A stretch of 64,000 bases of DNA, from NCBI GenBank assembly GCA_004299485.1, contig SCQP01000014.1, positions 124,001 to 188,000 on the forward strand. Direction: 5' to 3'. Of the stretch, positions 14,386-22,749 are shown piece by piece. This DNA comes from Acidobacteriota bacterium (GTDB lineage Bacteria > Acidobacteriota > Terriglobia > Terriglobales > SCQP01). Made by a program: the position numbers and the translations under genes. How positions within the stretch are numbered: position 1 is the stretch's first letter; each line of letters opens with the position of its first letter. Under the pieces are notes generated by a model. It did not search any database. It saw only the letters and a program-made list of their open reading frames with translations, and was not told the DNA's origin.

Positions 14386-14780
14386 GGGCGCTCGATCAGG
14401 CCACAGATTTCGCGCGAGGAGCAGGTGGGCTGCGGCTGCTGCTGCCAGCGGGCAAGCGTGCGCTGCAGCTCGCGGCGGTACGCTCGCAGGTGCTCGAGTT
14501 TGTAATCGGTGCGCGCCAGCTCGCGCTGGGCCAGAGTCTGCACTTCAGAACAGACGGCCCCGCCGTGTTCGCGGGTTGCGAGCAGGTGGCGGATGTCGTT
14601 CAGGGCAAAGCCGAATTCCTGCGCCTGGCGGATGAAGCGGAGCCGCTGCAGATCACGCGCCTGGTAGAGGCGGCGGCCGCCCTGGCTGCGGCCGGGCGCA
14701 GGCAACAGCCCCGCACGCTCGTAGAAACGTATGGTGGAGATCTTCACTTCCGCCTTGGCCGCCAATTCCCCGATTTGCAT
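14361..14780 (-). CDS. MerR-family metal-responsive regulator
   Basis: The 139-residue protein has the MerR helix-turn-helix (IGELAAKAEVKISTIRFYERAGLL), RRLYQARDLQRLRFI, and a dimerisation helix. Cysteines occur in AVCSEV, PTCSS and REICGL, a three-cysteine pattern similar to soft-metal MerR proteins. It is convergent with the HMA selenoprotein gene and overlaps it by 25 bases. It may control the forward Cys-rich/barrel/HMA genes, whose promoter has a MerR-type dyad, or respond to a different metal than the true MerR at 12.2 kb. Confidence 0.88.
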   Translation of the reverse strand: MQIGELAAKAEVKISTIRFYERAGLLPAPGRSQGGRRLYQARDLQRLRFIRQAQEFGFALNDIRHLLATREHGGAVCSEVQTLAQRELARTDYKLEHLRAYRRELQRTLARWQQQPQPTCSSREICGLIERPHGPIEKI

Positions 14781-14856
14781 AGTTATGAATCCTTAAGCGA
14801 TGGATGCAGGCTTCTTTACTATCCTCGCCCTGAAGGCGGCGTTGGCGATAGCCGGA

Positions 14857-14967
14857 GTGGCTCGCCACCTATTGCCATGATCGCTCCCGCTGGCCGCCTA
14901 GTGTACGGGCTTCGATTCCCGGCAGCGTCCGGCCGCTGGCGCTCAGGGATCCTCCAAGCTGCCGCCA
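14857..14967 (+). repeat. 111-bp dispersed repeat, copy 5
   Basis: The copy is exactly 111 bp with a few substitutions. It lies in the gap between the second merR gene's promoter side and the propeller gene, in plus orientation. Confidence 0.93.
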
Positions 14968-14998
14968 TTTGAGTACACCCTAGACGTAGCTGAGTGCG

Positions 14999-15952
14999 CT
15001 AACTTAGCGAGAACAGGTCGAGTTTACCGCCGCCGAGGCAGGCGAGAAGGGAGTGGTCGAGGCAGGTGGCGAGGCTGTGGAAGGCGAGATCGACCTGGGC
15101 TTCGCCGAGGAGTTTGAGGTCGCTGGTGCGCCAGAGGCGGATGAGGTTGAAGTTGGCCTCGGCGTCTTCTTTCATCACCAGGAAGTAGTCGGAGCCGGCA
15201 CCGAAGGCGAGGACGGGGAGAGTGTTGGCCTCGAGCGGCAGGAGGTTGGCTTCGACGCCGGTTTCCACGTCGATGAGGGAGACATGGCGCTCGTTGTTCT
15301 TGAAGTCGACCATTTCGGCGGCGAGGAGTTTGCCGTCGGGCGAGAGGGCGTGGACGCCGGCGCCGATGCCGAGATCGAAATTCTTCTGGACGGCGCCCAG
15401 GCGGTCGAGAGTGAGGACGCGGAACTTGCGGAAAATGAGATCGGCGCCTTCGACCTGCTGGACAGCGCCGACGGTTTCGCGGCCAAAGCAGACCCAGCCG
15501 CCATCTTTGCAGGCGAGGGCGCGGATTTGCAGGTTGGGCACGGGAAGGGCGGCGAGCGCGGCTTGCGGGTCGCAGTGCGCACCGGCGAGGGATTCGCCGG
15601 CGTTCCAGAAGAGATCGCCGGCATTAAAGGCGCAGGTTTCGACGGGACGCTGCGATTCGGAGGTCCAGAGCTGAGCACCGGTTGCGGCCTGAAACAGGCT
15701 CACGCGGCCGCGCGTGGCGGGGTGGTTGTCGCCCACGTTAGCGGCAGCGACGAAGCGGCCGTCGGGGCTATAGGCCAACTGTGCCAGCAGTTCCGGGAAG
15801 ACGAAACTGGCGTGGGGGGCGCCGGTCTCGACGGCGTAGCTTTGAAATTGCTTGTGGCCAACGGCGATTTCGGAGCCGTCGGGGGAGAAGGCCAGGCGGG
15901 TGAGGAGGAACTCCTCGACTTCGAGTGAGTGAACGAGGTCCAGTTTAATCAT
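14999..15952 (-). CDS. Beta-propeller (WD40/quinoprotein-like) protein of unknown function
   Basis: The 317-residue protein shows repeated blade-like units, for example LAFSPDGSEIAVG, LAYSPDGRFVAAA, and HALSPDGKLLAAE. No signal peptide is seen. Such propellers usually serve as binding scaffolds. It is the last gene of a reverse run with an O-methyltransferase and a metallo-hydrolase; starts and stops overlap (ATGA) with the methyltransferase. No specific partner can be named. Confidence 0.8.
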   Translation of the reverse strand: MIKLDLVHSLEVEEFLLTRLAFSPDGSEIAVGHKQFQSYAVETGAPHASFVFPELLAQLAYSPDGRFVAAANVGDNHPATRGRVSLFQAATGAQLWTSESQRPVETCAFNAGDLFWNAGESLAGAHCDPQAALAALPVPNLQIRALACKDGGWVCFGRETVGAVQQVEGADLIFRKFRVLTLDRLGAVQKNFDLGIGAGVHALSPDGKLLAAEMVDFKNNERHVSLIDVETGVEANLLPLEANTLPVLAFGAGSDYFLVMKEDAEANFNLIRLWRTSDLKLLGEAQVDLAFHSLATCLDHSLLACLGGGKLDLFSLS

Positions 15953-16578
15953 GCCGCACGCTTCCGTGCTACGGCGACGCCGTCGCGGAGGGGCAGGATC
16001 ACGGGCTCGAGGCGGGGGTCAGCATAGAGCAGGCGGTTGAATTCGATGATGGCCCGCGTTTCTTCATCGGTTGCAGGCTCGGCGACCTGGCCGCGCCAGA
16101 GAACGTTGTCGGCGACCAGCAGGCCGCCGGTTCGGAGGCGCGGGAGGGCTTGGCGGAGCGCGGCGGGATATTGCGGCTTGTCGTGGTCGATGAAGATGAT
16201 GTCGAGCTCACCGGGTGTCGAGGCGAGTGACTGGAGCGCATCGCCAACGCACGTACGAATGCGATCGGCAAGGCCGGCGCGCTCGAAGTAGCCGCGGGCT
16301 TCGGCGGCCAGATCGGAACTGAGGTCGGTGTAGAACACTTCCCCGCCCTCGCCGACCGCCGAGGCCCACCAGAGAGTGGAGTAGCCGATGTTGGAGCCGA
16401 GCTCGAAGACGCGCTTGGCGCCCACGAGGCGGGTGAGGAGCGCGAGGCAGCGGGCGACCATGGGGCCGATGATGGGGAGCGAACGCTGCTTAGCCTGGGA
16501 TTCCATTTCCGCCAGCACGGGCGGGCTGGGCGGCAGCAGGCCGTAGAGATAGTCTTCGACGGGAGGGTTGACAATCAT
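15949..16578 (-). CDS. SAM-dependent O-methyltransferase (caffeoyl-CoA/YrrM type)
   Basis: The 209-residue protein has the class I methyltransferase core: FELGSNIGYSTLW (motif I), VFYTDLS, GDALQSL and DIIFIDHDKPQY (motif with the metal-binding aspartates), then GGLLVADNVLWRG. These mark the family 3 (catechol/caffeoyl-CoA-like) O-methyltransferases. The substrate cannot be told from sequence; in bacteria members act on catechols, sugars or tRNA hydroxyuridine. Overlaps its neighbours by four bases on both sides. Confidence 0.88.
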   Translation of the reverse strand: MIVNPPVEDYLYGLLPPSPPVLAEMESQAKQRSLPIIGPMVARCLALLTRLVGAKRVFELGSNIGYSTLWWASAVGEGGEVFYTDLSSDLAAEARGYFERAGLADRIRTCVGDALQSLASTPGELDIIFIDHDKPQYPAALRQALPRLRTGGLLVADNVLWRGQVAEPATDEETRAIIEFNRLLYADPRLEPVILPLRDGVAVARKRAA

Positions 16579-17294
16579 ATCGTCTGGCCGGGCTTTATCT
16601 CGCAGACTTCGCAGGGCGTGCCGGCGGCCTGGAGTTGCTGGCGCAGGCCGGCGGGCGTGCCAGTGAGCACCGGGAAGGTGGCGAAGTGATTGGGCACGAC
16701 GTAGGGGACGCCGAGCAGGCGGCAGGCGTGCGCGGCTTCCATGGGACCCATGGTAAAGAAATCGCCCATCGGCAGGAAGGCGACCTCGGGCTGATAGATT
16801 TCGGCGAGCAGGCGCATGTCACCAAAGACGGCGGTGTCGCCGGCGAAGTAGGTGCGCAGGCCTTCGGCAAAATGAATCATGAAGCCGGCGGCCTCGCCGG
16901 TGTAGATGGCGAGCCCATCCGGACCCTTCACGCTGCTGGAGTGATCGGCATGGACCATGGAAATTTTGGCGCCGCCCAGCTCGATGGTGGCGCCTTTGTG
17001 GCAACCGATGATCTGGTCAGCGGGAATGCCTTCTTTTTCGAGCCAGAGGCCGAGTTCGAGCATGCAGACCACTTTGGCGTGCGTACGCTTGGCGAGCGCC
17101 ACCAAGTCACTGGTGTGATCGGCGTGACCGTGGGTGACCAGGATGAAATCGGCCTGAGTGGGGTTCTTTTCGCTTTCCGGACAGAACGGATTGGGCGTCA
17201 GGAAGGGATCCAGATAGAAGGTTTTACCGTTGGACTGGATGCGGTAGGTAGACTGGCCCAGCCAAGTGAGTTTGATGCCGCGGGTGTTGAACAT
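16575..17294 (-). CDS. UPF0173-type metal-dependent hydrolase (MBL fold)
   Basis: From the ATG at 17294 (preceded by an AGGAG-type site) the protein has 239 residues. It shows a metallo-beta-lactamase fold: THGHADHTSD (zinc site), HADHSS, FAGDTAVFGDM and PNHFATFP. The family is conserved but without an agreed physiological substrate. It sits downstream of fabG in the same direction. Confidence 0.87.
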   Translation of the reverse strand: MFNTRGIKLTWLGQSTYRIQSNGKTFYLDPFLTPNPFCPESEKNPTQADFILVTHGHADHTSDLVALAKRTHAKVVCMLELGLWLEKEGIPADQIIGCHKGATIELGGAKISMVHADHSSSVKGPDGLAIYTGEAAGFMIHFAEGLRTYFAGDTAVFGDMRLLAEIYQPEVAFLPMGDFFTMGPMEAAHACRLLGVPYVVPNHFATFPVLTGTPAGLRQQLQAAGTPCEVCEIKPGQTI

Positions 17295-17307
17295 TCCCTT
17301 TTTTCTC

Positions 17308-18087
17308 CTATGCCAAATATAGCCCACCGTTGACGGCGAGCGTTTCTCCGGTGATGTAGGCGGCGCGATCACTGGCCAGAAAGGATACGGCGGCGGCGAT
17401 ATCGGCTTCACTGCCCATGCGGCCGAGGGGCACGCGCGCGAGCAGCGCCTCCTGCACCTTGTCGCCGAGCGATGCGGTCATGGCGGTCGCAATGAAGCCG
17501 GGGGCGACGGCGTTGACGGTGATCTGACGCGAGGCGACCTCGAGCGCCAAAGCTTTGGTGAAACCGATGAGGCCGGCTTTGGCGGCGACGTAATTGGTCT
17601 GGCCGGGATTGCCGCTCTGGGCGACCACACTCGCGATATTGATGATGCGGCCCCAGTGGGCGCGCACCATGCCGGGCAGGACGGCTTGCGAGGTGAGAAA
17701 GGCGCCGGTGAGATCGGTGGCGAGGACGGCGTCCCAGTCCGCTTTTTTCATGCGCAGCAGGAGCTGATCGCGTGTCATGCCGGCGTTGTTGATCAGGATG
17801 TCGCATTTGCCGAGCTGGGCGATGACTTGCTGCACGCCGGCTTTGACCTGGGCTTCGTCGGCCACGTCCATAGGGACGGCGAGGGCGCGGCTGCCGGCGG
17901 CTTCAATTTCAGCGACGACCGCGGCCAACTTTTCGGCGTTGCGCGCGGCGCACGCGATGGCGCAACCGTCGGCGGCAAGCGCCAGCGCAATCGCGCGCCC
18001 AATGCCCTGCGAAGCGCCGGTCACCAGAGCCACGCGACCACCCGACTGATGGCTGATGACTGATGACTGATGACTGATGTCAGGCAT
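17308..18087 (-). CDS. fabG: 3-oxoacyl-ACP reductase FabG
   Basis: FabG reduces 3-ketoacyl-ACP with NADPH in each round of fatty-acid elongation. The 259-residue protein has GASQGIGRA (cofactor loop), NNAG, the catalytic S...YxxxK (NIASVV ... TNYVAAKAG), and PGFIATAM. The first 16 residues (ISHQSSVISHQS) are encoded by a CTGATGA tandem repeat and are not part of the fold. The start overlaps the fabD stop by eight bases. Confidence 0.94.
   Translation of the reverse strand: MPDISHQSSVISHQSGGRVALVTGASQGIGRAIALALAADGCAIACAARNAEKLAAVVAEIEAAGSRALAVPMDVADEAQVKAGVQQVIAQLGKCDILINNAGMTRDQLLLRMKKADWDAVLATDLTGAFLTSQAVLPGMVRAHWGRIINIASVVAQSGNPGQTNYVAAKAGLIGFTKALALEVASRQITVNAVAPGFIATAMTASLGDKVQEALLARVPLGRMGSEADIAAAVSFLASDRAAYITGETLAVNGGLYLA
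18048..18078. repeat. CTGATGA heptamer tandem repeat in the fabG start
   Basis: Four near-perfect units of TGATGAC/CTGATGA follow one another. They lie inside the fabG coding sequence, giving the repeated SHQSSVISHQS N-terminus. They belong to the CTGA-rich low-complexity class seen at 19.0, 21.0, 33.4, 43.2 and 45.3 kb. Confidence 0.85.
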
Positions 18088-19012
18088 GTGCCATCGCCTC
18101 CAGAGTTTTTTCGAGTGAGGAAGAATCTTCGACGTTGCAGGTGACCGCGCCGCGGTCGATGCGGCGCATGAGGCCGCTCAGGACCTTGCCGGGGCCGACT
18201 TCGATGAAGTGGGTGACACCTTTTTCGAGCAAACCGCGCATGGAGCGCTCCCATTGGACGGGAGCGGTGACCTGACGGATGAGGCCGTCGCGGGCTTCTT
18301 CGGCGGCTTCGATCAGCTCGGCATCAACGTTGGTCATGAGCGGCATTTCCAGCTCGGAAAAATAGGTGTTCCAGAGGTCCCACTGCAGCGTTTCCTGCGC
18401 GGGGGCCATGAGGGCGCAATGGAAGGGAGCGCTGACGGGCAGCGGAATGGCTTTGACGCCACGCGAGGAGGCGAGCTCGACGGCGCGATCGACGGCGGCC
18501 TTGTCACCGGCGATCACGATCTGGCCGGGGGAGTTGAAGTTGGCGGGCGAGCAGACCTCGCTCTGGGCGGCTTCGGCGCAGAGGGCGATGACGGCCTCGG
18601 CTTCCATACCCAGGATTGCCGCCATGGCGCCTTGGCCAGCGGGGACGGCTTCTTGCATCAGTTCGCCGCGGCGGCGGACAACTTTGACGGCTTCTTTGAA
18701 GTCGAGACAGGCGGCCGCCACCAAGGCCGAGTATTCGCCCAGGCTGTGACCGGCGACGTAATCGGGCTTGAGGCCGCGTTCGGCGAGGACGCGCGCGGCG
18801 GCGACCGAGACGGTAAGAATCGCTGGTTGCGTGTTGGCGGTGAGTTTGAGCTGCTCTTCGGGGCCCTGAAAGCAAAGCTGGGAGAGGGGCTCGCCGAGGG
18901 CCGCATCAGCGGTGGCGAAAACCTCCGCCGCAACCGGAAAGTGCTGCTGTAGGTCGTGGCCCATGCCGGCGTATTGGGAGCCCTGGCCGGGGAAAAGGAA
19001 GGCAATTTTCAT
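18080..19012 (-). CDS. fabD: Malonyl-CoA:ACP transacylase FabD
   Basis: FabD loads malonyl groups onto acyl carrier protein. The 310-residue protein has FPGQGSQYAGM at the N-terminus and the catalytic serine in GHSLGEYSAL, plus the histidine region SAPFHCALM. It is the classical length. The gene sits between plsX and fabG, as in many bacterial fatty-acid operons. Confidence 0.95.
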   Translation of the reverse strand: MKIAFLFPGQGSQYAGMGHDLQQHFPVAAEVFATADAALGEPLSQLCFQGPEEQLKLTANTQPAILTVSVAAARVLAERGLKPDYVAGHSLGEYSALVAAACLDFKEAVKVVRRRGELMQEAVPAGQGAMAAILGMEAEAVIALCAEAAQSEVCSPANFNSPGQIVIAGDKAAVDRAVELASSRGVKAIPLPVSAPFHCALMAPAQETLQWDLWNTYFSELEMPLMTNVDAELIEAAEEARDGLIRQVTAPVQWERSMRGLLEKGVTHFIEVGPGKVLSGLMRRIDRGAVTCNVEDSSSLEKTLEAMAHA

Positions 19013-19017
19013 GGGAA

Positions 19018-19055
19018 GTATTTCAGTATTTCAGTAGATCAGTATTTCAGTATCA
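19018..19055. repeat. TATTTCAG direct repeats between plsX and fabD
   Basis: The unit GTATTTCA occurs three times with one interrupting AGATC, forming an AT-rich low-complexity tract just upstream of fabD. It belongs to the CTGA-type class (TCAG on this strand). Confidence 0.8.
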
Positions 19056-19065
19056 GGCTCGGGAG

Positions 19066-20148
19066 TCATGCCAGGGGGCGGGGGGCGGGATCGGCATCGG
19101 GGGCGGAGGCGCTGGGGGCGGGTTGGAGGCGGCCGAGTTGGGTTTCGATCTGGTGGTTGATGGCGTGGGTGGCGGAATCGGCGGCGACGCGGATGGCGCT
19201 CTTGATGGCTTTGGCGTTGCTGCGACCGTGGCAGATGATGACGCTGCCGCGCACGCCCAGCAGCGGGGCGCCGCCATATTCGGAATAGTCGAGGCGTTTT
19301 TGCAGGGCGGCAAAGGCGGGGCGGGCCAGGAGGTAGCCGATTTTGTTGCGCAGGGTGCGGGAGAGCTCGTGGCGGAGGGTGCTGCGCACGGCTTCGACCA
19401 GGCCTTCGCTGATTTTGAGGGCGACGTTACCGACAAAGCCGTCGCAGACGATGACATCGACCTTGCCGCGATAGATGTCACGGCCCTCGACGTTGCCCAC
19501 GAAATTGAGGGGCAATTGGCGGAGCAGGCCCAGGGCTTCGCGGGTCAACTCGTTGCCTTTGATTTCCTCTTCGCCGATCGACAACAGGCCGACACGCGGT
19601 CCTTCGACGGCGTCTTTGCGGTCGCAGCCCAGAATCACGCGGGCATAGATCGAACCCATGATGGCGAACTGCTCGAGGTGCTCGGGACGGCAGTCGACGT
19701 TGGCGCCCACATCAATGAGGATAGCGGCGCGGCCGCCGGCGGTGGGCACGACGGTGGCGAGGGCGGGGCGCTGAACGCCTTCGAGGCTGCCCAGCATGAG
19801 CTTGCTGGTGGCCATCACGGCACCGGTGTTGCCGGCGCTCACCAGCCCCACGGCGCGGCCGGATTTCACCAGGCGGGCGCAGACATGGATGGAGGAGTCG
19901 CGCTTGGTGCGGACCGCGCGCACGGCCTTGTCCTCCATGGTGATGACTTCGGTAGCCGGGACGATTTCGATGTGCTGACGGTCGGCGGGCTTATAGGAGT
20001 CGAGAGCGTGGCGAAGGCGGTCCTCCAAACCGACGAGGAGGATTTTAACTCCGTACTCCCGAACTGCGGCGACCGCGCCATCCACCTCCGGCGCCGGGGC
20101 GTGGTCGCTGCCCATGGCATCCAAAGCAATTGTCAGTGGAGTGGACAC
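19066..20148 (-). CDS. plsX: Phosphate acyltransferase PlsX
   Basis: PlsX makes acyl-phosphate from acyl-ACP for phospholipid synthesis. The 360-residue protein has [12 protein letters not shown] at the start, [20 protein letters not shown] and [12 protein letters not shown]. The last 25 residues are a proline/alanine-rich tail that is not conserved. It lies between rpmF and fabD. Confidence 0.95.
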   Translation of the reverse strand: MSTPLTIALDAMGSDHAPAPEVDGAVAAVREYGVKILLVGLEDRLRHALDSYKPADRQHIEIVPATEVITMEDKAVRAVRTKRDSSIHVCARLVKSGRAVGLVSAGNTGAVMATSKLMLGSLEGVQRPALATVVPTAGGRAAILIDVGANVDCRPEHLEQFAIMGSIYARVILGCDRKDAVEGPRVGLLSIGEEEIKGNELTREALGLLRQLPLNFVGNVEGRDIYRGKVDVIVCDGFVGNVALKISEGLVEAVRSTLRHELSRTLRNKIGYLLARPAFAALQKRLDYSEYGGAPLLGVRGSVIICHGRSNAKAIKSAIRVAADSATHAINHQIETQLGRLQPAPSASAPDADPAPRPLA

Positions 20149-20160
20149 GGAAGGGTGGAG

Positions 20161-20346
20161 CTACTTCTTCTCCTTGACTTCGAAGATCTCGCGATCCTTG
20201 TAAAAACCGCAGCGCGGGCAGGCGCGGTGGGGCAGCTTCTGCTCATGGCAGTTGGGGCATTCCGACAGCGAGCCCGCGGTAAGAAAATCGTGCGCCCGGC
20301 GGGTGCTGGTGCGCTGATGGGAATGGCGTCGTTTGGGATTAGGCAT
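20161..20346 (-). CDS. rpmF: 50S ribosomal protein L32
   Basis: This is a 61-residue basic protein. The start MPNPKRRHSHQRTSTRRAHD is typical, and a zinc ribbon of two CxxC motifs is present (CPNCHEQK and CPRCGFY), marking the zinc-binding (C+) form of L32. The rpmF-plsX-fabD-fabG order is the usual one. Confidence 0.97.
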   Translation of the reverse strand: MPNPKRRHSHQRTSTRRAHDFLTAGSLSECPNCHEQKLPHRACPRCGFYKDREIFEVKEKK

Positions 20347-20364
20347 TGAAAATTCTCCAGATCG

Positions 20365-20889
20365 CTATTTGTTTTGGCCGGGCGGGCGCAGCGATTTGAG
20401 GGCGCTCCAGCGGTCGTCGGCGGCGGGCGCGCATGGGCACGGCCCTTGATTCAAGTTGGCGCCGCAGCGGGCACAGAGACCCCTGCAATCTGACTTGCAG
20501 AGCGGCTGCATGGGCAGCGCCAGCAGGATCTGCTCGCGCGCCACTTCCTCCAGGTCGACGCCGGGGCCGGAAAAGAAGGCCACTTCGGTATCGGCGGCGT
20601 GAATTTCCGCTTCGGCGCTATCGCCGATGAGGGCTTCGGGCTCGTATAAGAGGTCCACGTCGCGGTCGACCGTCATAGAGATGGGTTCGAGGCAACGCGC
20701 GCAGGCGGGGGCGATGTCGCCGCGGACATGGCCTTGCAGGCGCATGCCTTCGCCGACCAGGCGCGCTTTGCCTTCGAAATGCAACTCACCGGTGACTTCC
20801 GGCACTTCGGCCAGAGCCTCATCTTTGCCGGCGGTCCAGTGCAAAGCGAAAGGCACCGGGTGCAACCGCAGTTCCTGGACTTCAATCAT
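20365..20889 (-). CDS. yceD: YceD/DUF177-family protein (large-subunit assembly-related)
   Basis: From the ATG at 20889 the protein has 174 residues. The core ACARCLEPI and the C-terminal cysteine motif CKSDCRGLCARCGANLN are diagnostic for DUF177, the family encoded just upstream of rpmF across bacteria and tied to 23S rRNA/L32 levels. The reading frame continues upstream but that part is only the antisense reading of the tRNA-Val gene. Confidence 0.93.
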   Translation of the reverse strand: MIEVQELRLHPVPFALHWTAGKDEALAEVPEVTGELHFEGKARLVGEGMRLQGHVRGDIAPACARCLEPISMTVDRDVDLLYEPEALIGDSAEAEIHAADTEVAFFSGPGVDLEEVAREQILLALPMQPLCKSDCRGLCARCGANLNQGPCPCAPAADDRWSALKSLRPPGQNK

Positions 20890-20905
20890 CCGCACGGAAT
20901 ATTCC

Positions 20906-20982
20906 TGGTGGGCGCCACTGGGCTCGAACCAGTGACCTCGGCCGTGTGAGGACCGCGCTCTAACCAACTGAGCTAGGCGCCC
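20906..20982 (-). tRNA. tRNA-Val (anticodon CAC)
   Basis: The cloverleaf folds cleanly: acceptor GGGCGCC/GGCGCCC, D-arm GCTC...GAGC, anticodon stem with loop CTCACAC (anticodon CAC), T-arm ACTGG-TTCGAGC-CCAGT, and an encoded CCA. It stands 16 bases upstream of yceD, on the same strand, probably co-transcribed. Confidence 0.97.
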
Positions 20983-21008
20983 CAAAACCTACAACAGTAT
21001 AGGCTATC

Positions 21009-21068
21009 AGCCGTCAGCAATCAGCTTTCCGCCGCGACGGGCAAGCTGAAGGCTGATCGCTGATCGCT
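21009..21068. repeat. Imperfect CTGA-type inverted repeat after atpE
   Basis: CAGCCGTCAGCAATCAGCTT and its imperfect reverse complement AAGCTGAAGGCTGATCGCTG (16 of 20 pairs) flank a GC-rich loop. It lies between the atpE stop and tRNA-Val and may serve as the transcript end of the atp genes. Confidence 0.75.
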
Positions 21069-21076
21069 GGGTGTCC

Positions 21077-21376
21077 TTAGTAGCCGAGAAGGACGATGAC
21101 GAAGGTGTAGAGCGCCAGCGACTCAATCATGACAATACCGAAGATGAGGGCAAAGCGCACGTGGGCAATGGCGCCGGGATTGCGGGCCGCGCCTTCAGCG
21201 GCGCCTTTGGTCGCCATGCCCTGGCCGATGCCGCAGATGCCGGAGGCAATGCCCATGCCGACGGCGCCGAGCTTAATGGCCGAAGAACCGGCAGCGCCGC
21301 CTTGCGCGAGCAGGGGCTGGGCGGCAAACAAAATGGCACTGAGAGTGGCAAAAAGGTACATCAATTTAGTACGCAT
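21077..21376 (-). CDS. atpE: ATP synthase F0 subunit c, possibly sodium-binding
   Basis: From the ATG at 21376 (AAGGAG site) the protein has 99 residues: a signal-peptide-like leader (1-25), then two transmembrane helices. The polar loop is ARNPGAI. The ion-site glutamate is E85 in MIESLALY. Q52 in GIGQG of helix 1, S86 next to the glutamate, and Y90 are the residues that form the sodium site in Na+-dependent c-rings; proton-type c subunits usually have A or another residue after the glutamate. Sodium coupling is therefore suggested but not proven. Confidence 0.93.
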   Translation of the reverse strand: MRTKLMYLFATLSAILFAAQPLLAQGGAAGSSAIKLGAVGMGIASGICGIGQGMATKGAAEGAARNPGAIAHVRFALIFGIVMIESLALYTFVIVLLGY

Positions 21377-21483
21377 GAGAGCTCCTTGTTTGAACGGCAA
21401 TGAAATTCCCCACTGGAGGTGGTTCCCGTAGGCGCGGGGGCGTTACGGTCTCACGCGGCGGGGTGCTGCGGGACGGGCATGGC

Positions 21484-22215
21484 CTAGTGCTCCTCGGCGG
21501 TGGCGCCGGAGAGATAGACCATCGCCAAAACCATGAAGATGTAGGCCTGCAAGATGGCGATGAAGACGTGCAGGCCCATGAAGGCGATGCCGGCGATGGG
21601 CAGCAGCGCCAGAAAGATAGTGGTGATCATCTCGCCCGCGAACATGTTGGCGAAGAGACGAACGCTGAGGGAGAGGATGCGGGCGAAGCTGCTGATGATT
21701 TCGAGCGGCACCATGAGTGGGGCCAGAAAGATCATGGGCCCGGCGAAGGACTTGGCGTACTTCACGATGCCGAGCTTTTTCAAGCCGACGGCGTGGAAGT
21801 AGACAAACGTGGCGAGAGCCAGACCGAGCGTGGTTTCGATGCCGGCGGTGGGCGAATCGAGACTGGGTACCAGGCCCATCAGATTGCCGATCAGGATGAA
21901 GAAGAACAAGGTGAACAGGAAGGGTAGAAAGCGCTTGCCGCCATGGCCGATGACTTCTTCGCCGTGATCGCCGATGGCGTTCCAGCTCAGCTCGACCGAT
22001 TGCTGGATGGCGCCGGGACGCTCGACAGAAAGGCGGCTGCGCACGAGGGTGGCGATAATAACCAGAATCAGGGCGGTCAGGACTTCGAGGGCGAAGGTAT
22101 TGGTAATGGGCGCGGCAGGATAGAGGACGGGAATGCCGAGGAGGTGGAACAGACCGTCGACCGGCGCCGCGAAGAGGGCGTTCAGGATGTGGGTGAACCA
22201 GATTTGTTCAGGCAT
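21484..22215 (-). CDS. atpB: ATP synthase F0 subunit a
   Basis: The 243-residue integral membrane protein has the conserved ARILSLSVRLFANMFAGE, with the essential arginine in SVRLF that faces the c-ring, and a final helix HVFIAILQAYIFMVL. It lies between atpI and atpE, on the reverse strand. The remaining ATP synthase genes (b, delta, alpha, gamma, beta, epsilon) are not in this window, so F0 genes I-B-E form a separate cluster. Confidence 0.94.
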   Translation of the reverse strand: MPEQIWFTHILNALFAAPVDGLFHLLGIPVLYPAAPITNTFALEVLTALILVIIATLVRSRLSVERPGAIQQSVELSWNAIGDHGEEVIGHGGKRFLPFLFTLFFFILIGNLMGLVPSLDSPTAGIETTLGLALATFVYFHAVGLKKLGIVKYAKSFAGPMIFLAPLMVPLEIISSFARILSLSVRLFANMFAGEMITTIFLALLPIAGIAFMGLHVFIAILQAYIFMVLAMVYLSGATAEEH

Positions 22216-22239
22216 GCTAAACGGTCACAGTCAAAGTTT

Positions 22240-22635
22240 CTATTCGGAAGCCTGGGGTGCGGCCAAGAGCCGCAGTCCCTCCAGCAGCGCGGCCGCGGGA
22301 ACGACAAACAAGCCTCCCAGAACCGGCGGCAGAGGCACCAAACGACTGATTAGTATAGCGTAAACGCAGAGGCCGAGCAACGCGAAGCGGACCAGAAACA
22401 TCACCGCGCCGCGGTACATGGGCCGCGTCATTTGCTGCCCGGCGGCGGCGGCGAGGAGCGCATTGGCGCCCGAGCGCAGCCAGACGTAATTCAGGATGCT
22501 GAACACCGCGCCTACGAGCACGCCACTGCCGGCGGCAGCGCCACGCCAACCGCCGACGGCCACCGCGGCCACGAGGGCGAGGGCGATGGCGCCGTAGAAG
22601 ATGCGCCCTTCGGGGGTCGAGGTGTCGAGAGGCAT
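22240..22635 (-). CDS. atpI: ATP synthase subunit I (AtpI-like)
   Basis: A 131-residue, four-helix membrane protein directly upstream of atpB. Hydrophobic segments and the position immediately before atpB identify it as AtpI/subunit I, an assembly factor for the c-ring. Sequence conservation in this family is low, so the call rests mainly on context and topology. Confidence 0.75.
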   Translation of the reverse strand: MPLDTSTPEGRIFYGAIALALVAAVAVGGWRGAAAGSGVLVGAVFSILNYVWLRSGANALLAAAAGQQMTRPMYRGAVMFLVRFALLGLCVYAILISRLVPLPPVLGGLFVVPAAALLEGLRLLAAPQASE

Positions 22636-22749
22636 GGCTCTCTTCCATCCTATACCGGCCTATACCCGCTGTGACTTACTTGGCCGGTGGCGGACCGCCG
22701 TTGCCGCTGTTGCGGCGCATTATAGGCTCGCCATAGGCTCGCCGGCGGG

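Noticed and set aside
18048-18078. CTGATGA repeats as an origin of replication or iteron cluster
   Set aside because: No dnaA, repA or AT-rich unwinding region nearby; similar tracts occur at many intergenic sites.
19123-20349. 408-codon plus-strand frame opposite plsX and rpmF
   Set aside because: Two certain genes (plsX, rpmF) occupy the other strand; the frame has no ribosome site or family resemblance.
20889-20985. N-terminal extension of the YceD-like protein
   Set aside because: The extra 32 residues are merely the tRNA-Val gene read through as codons.
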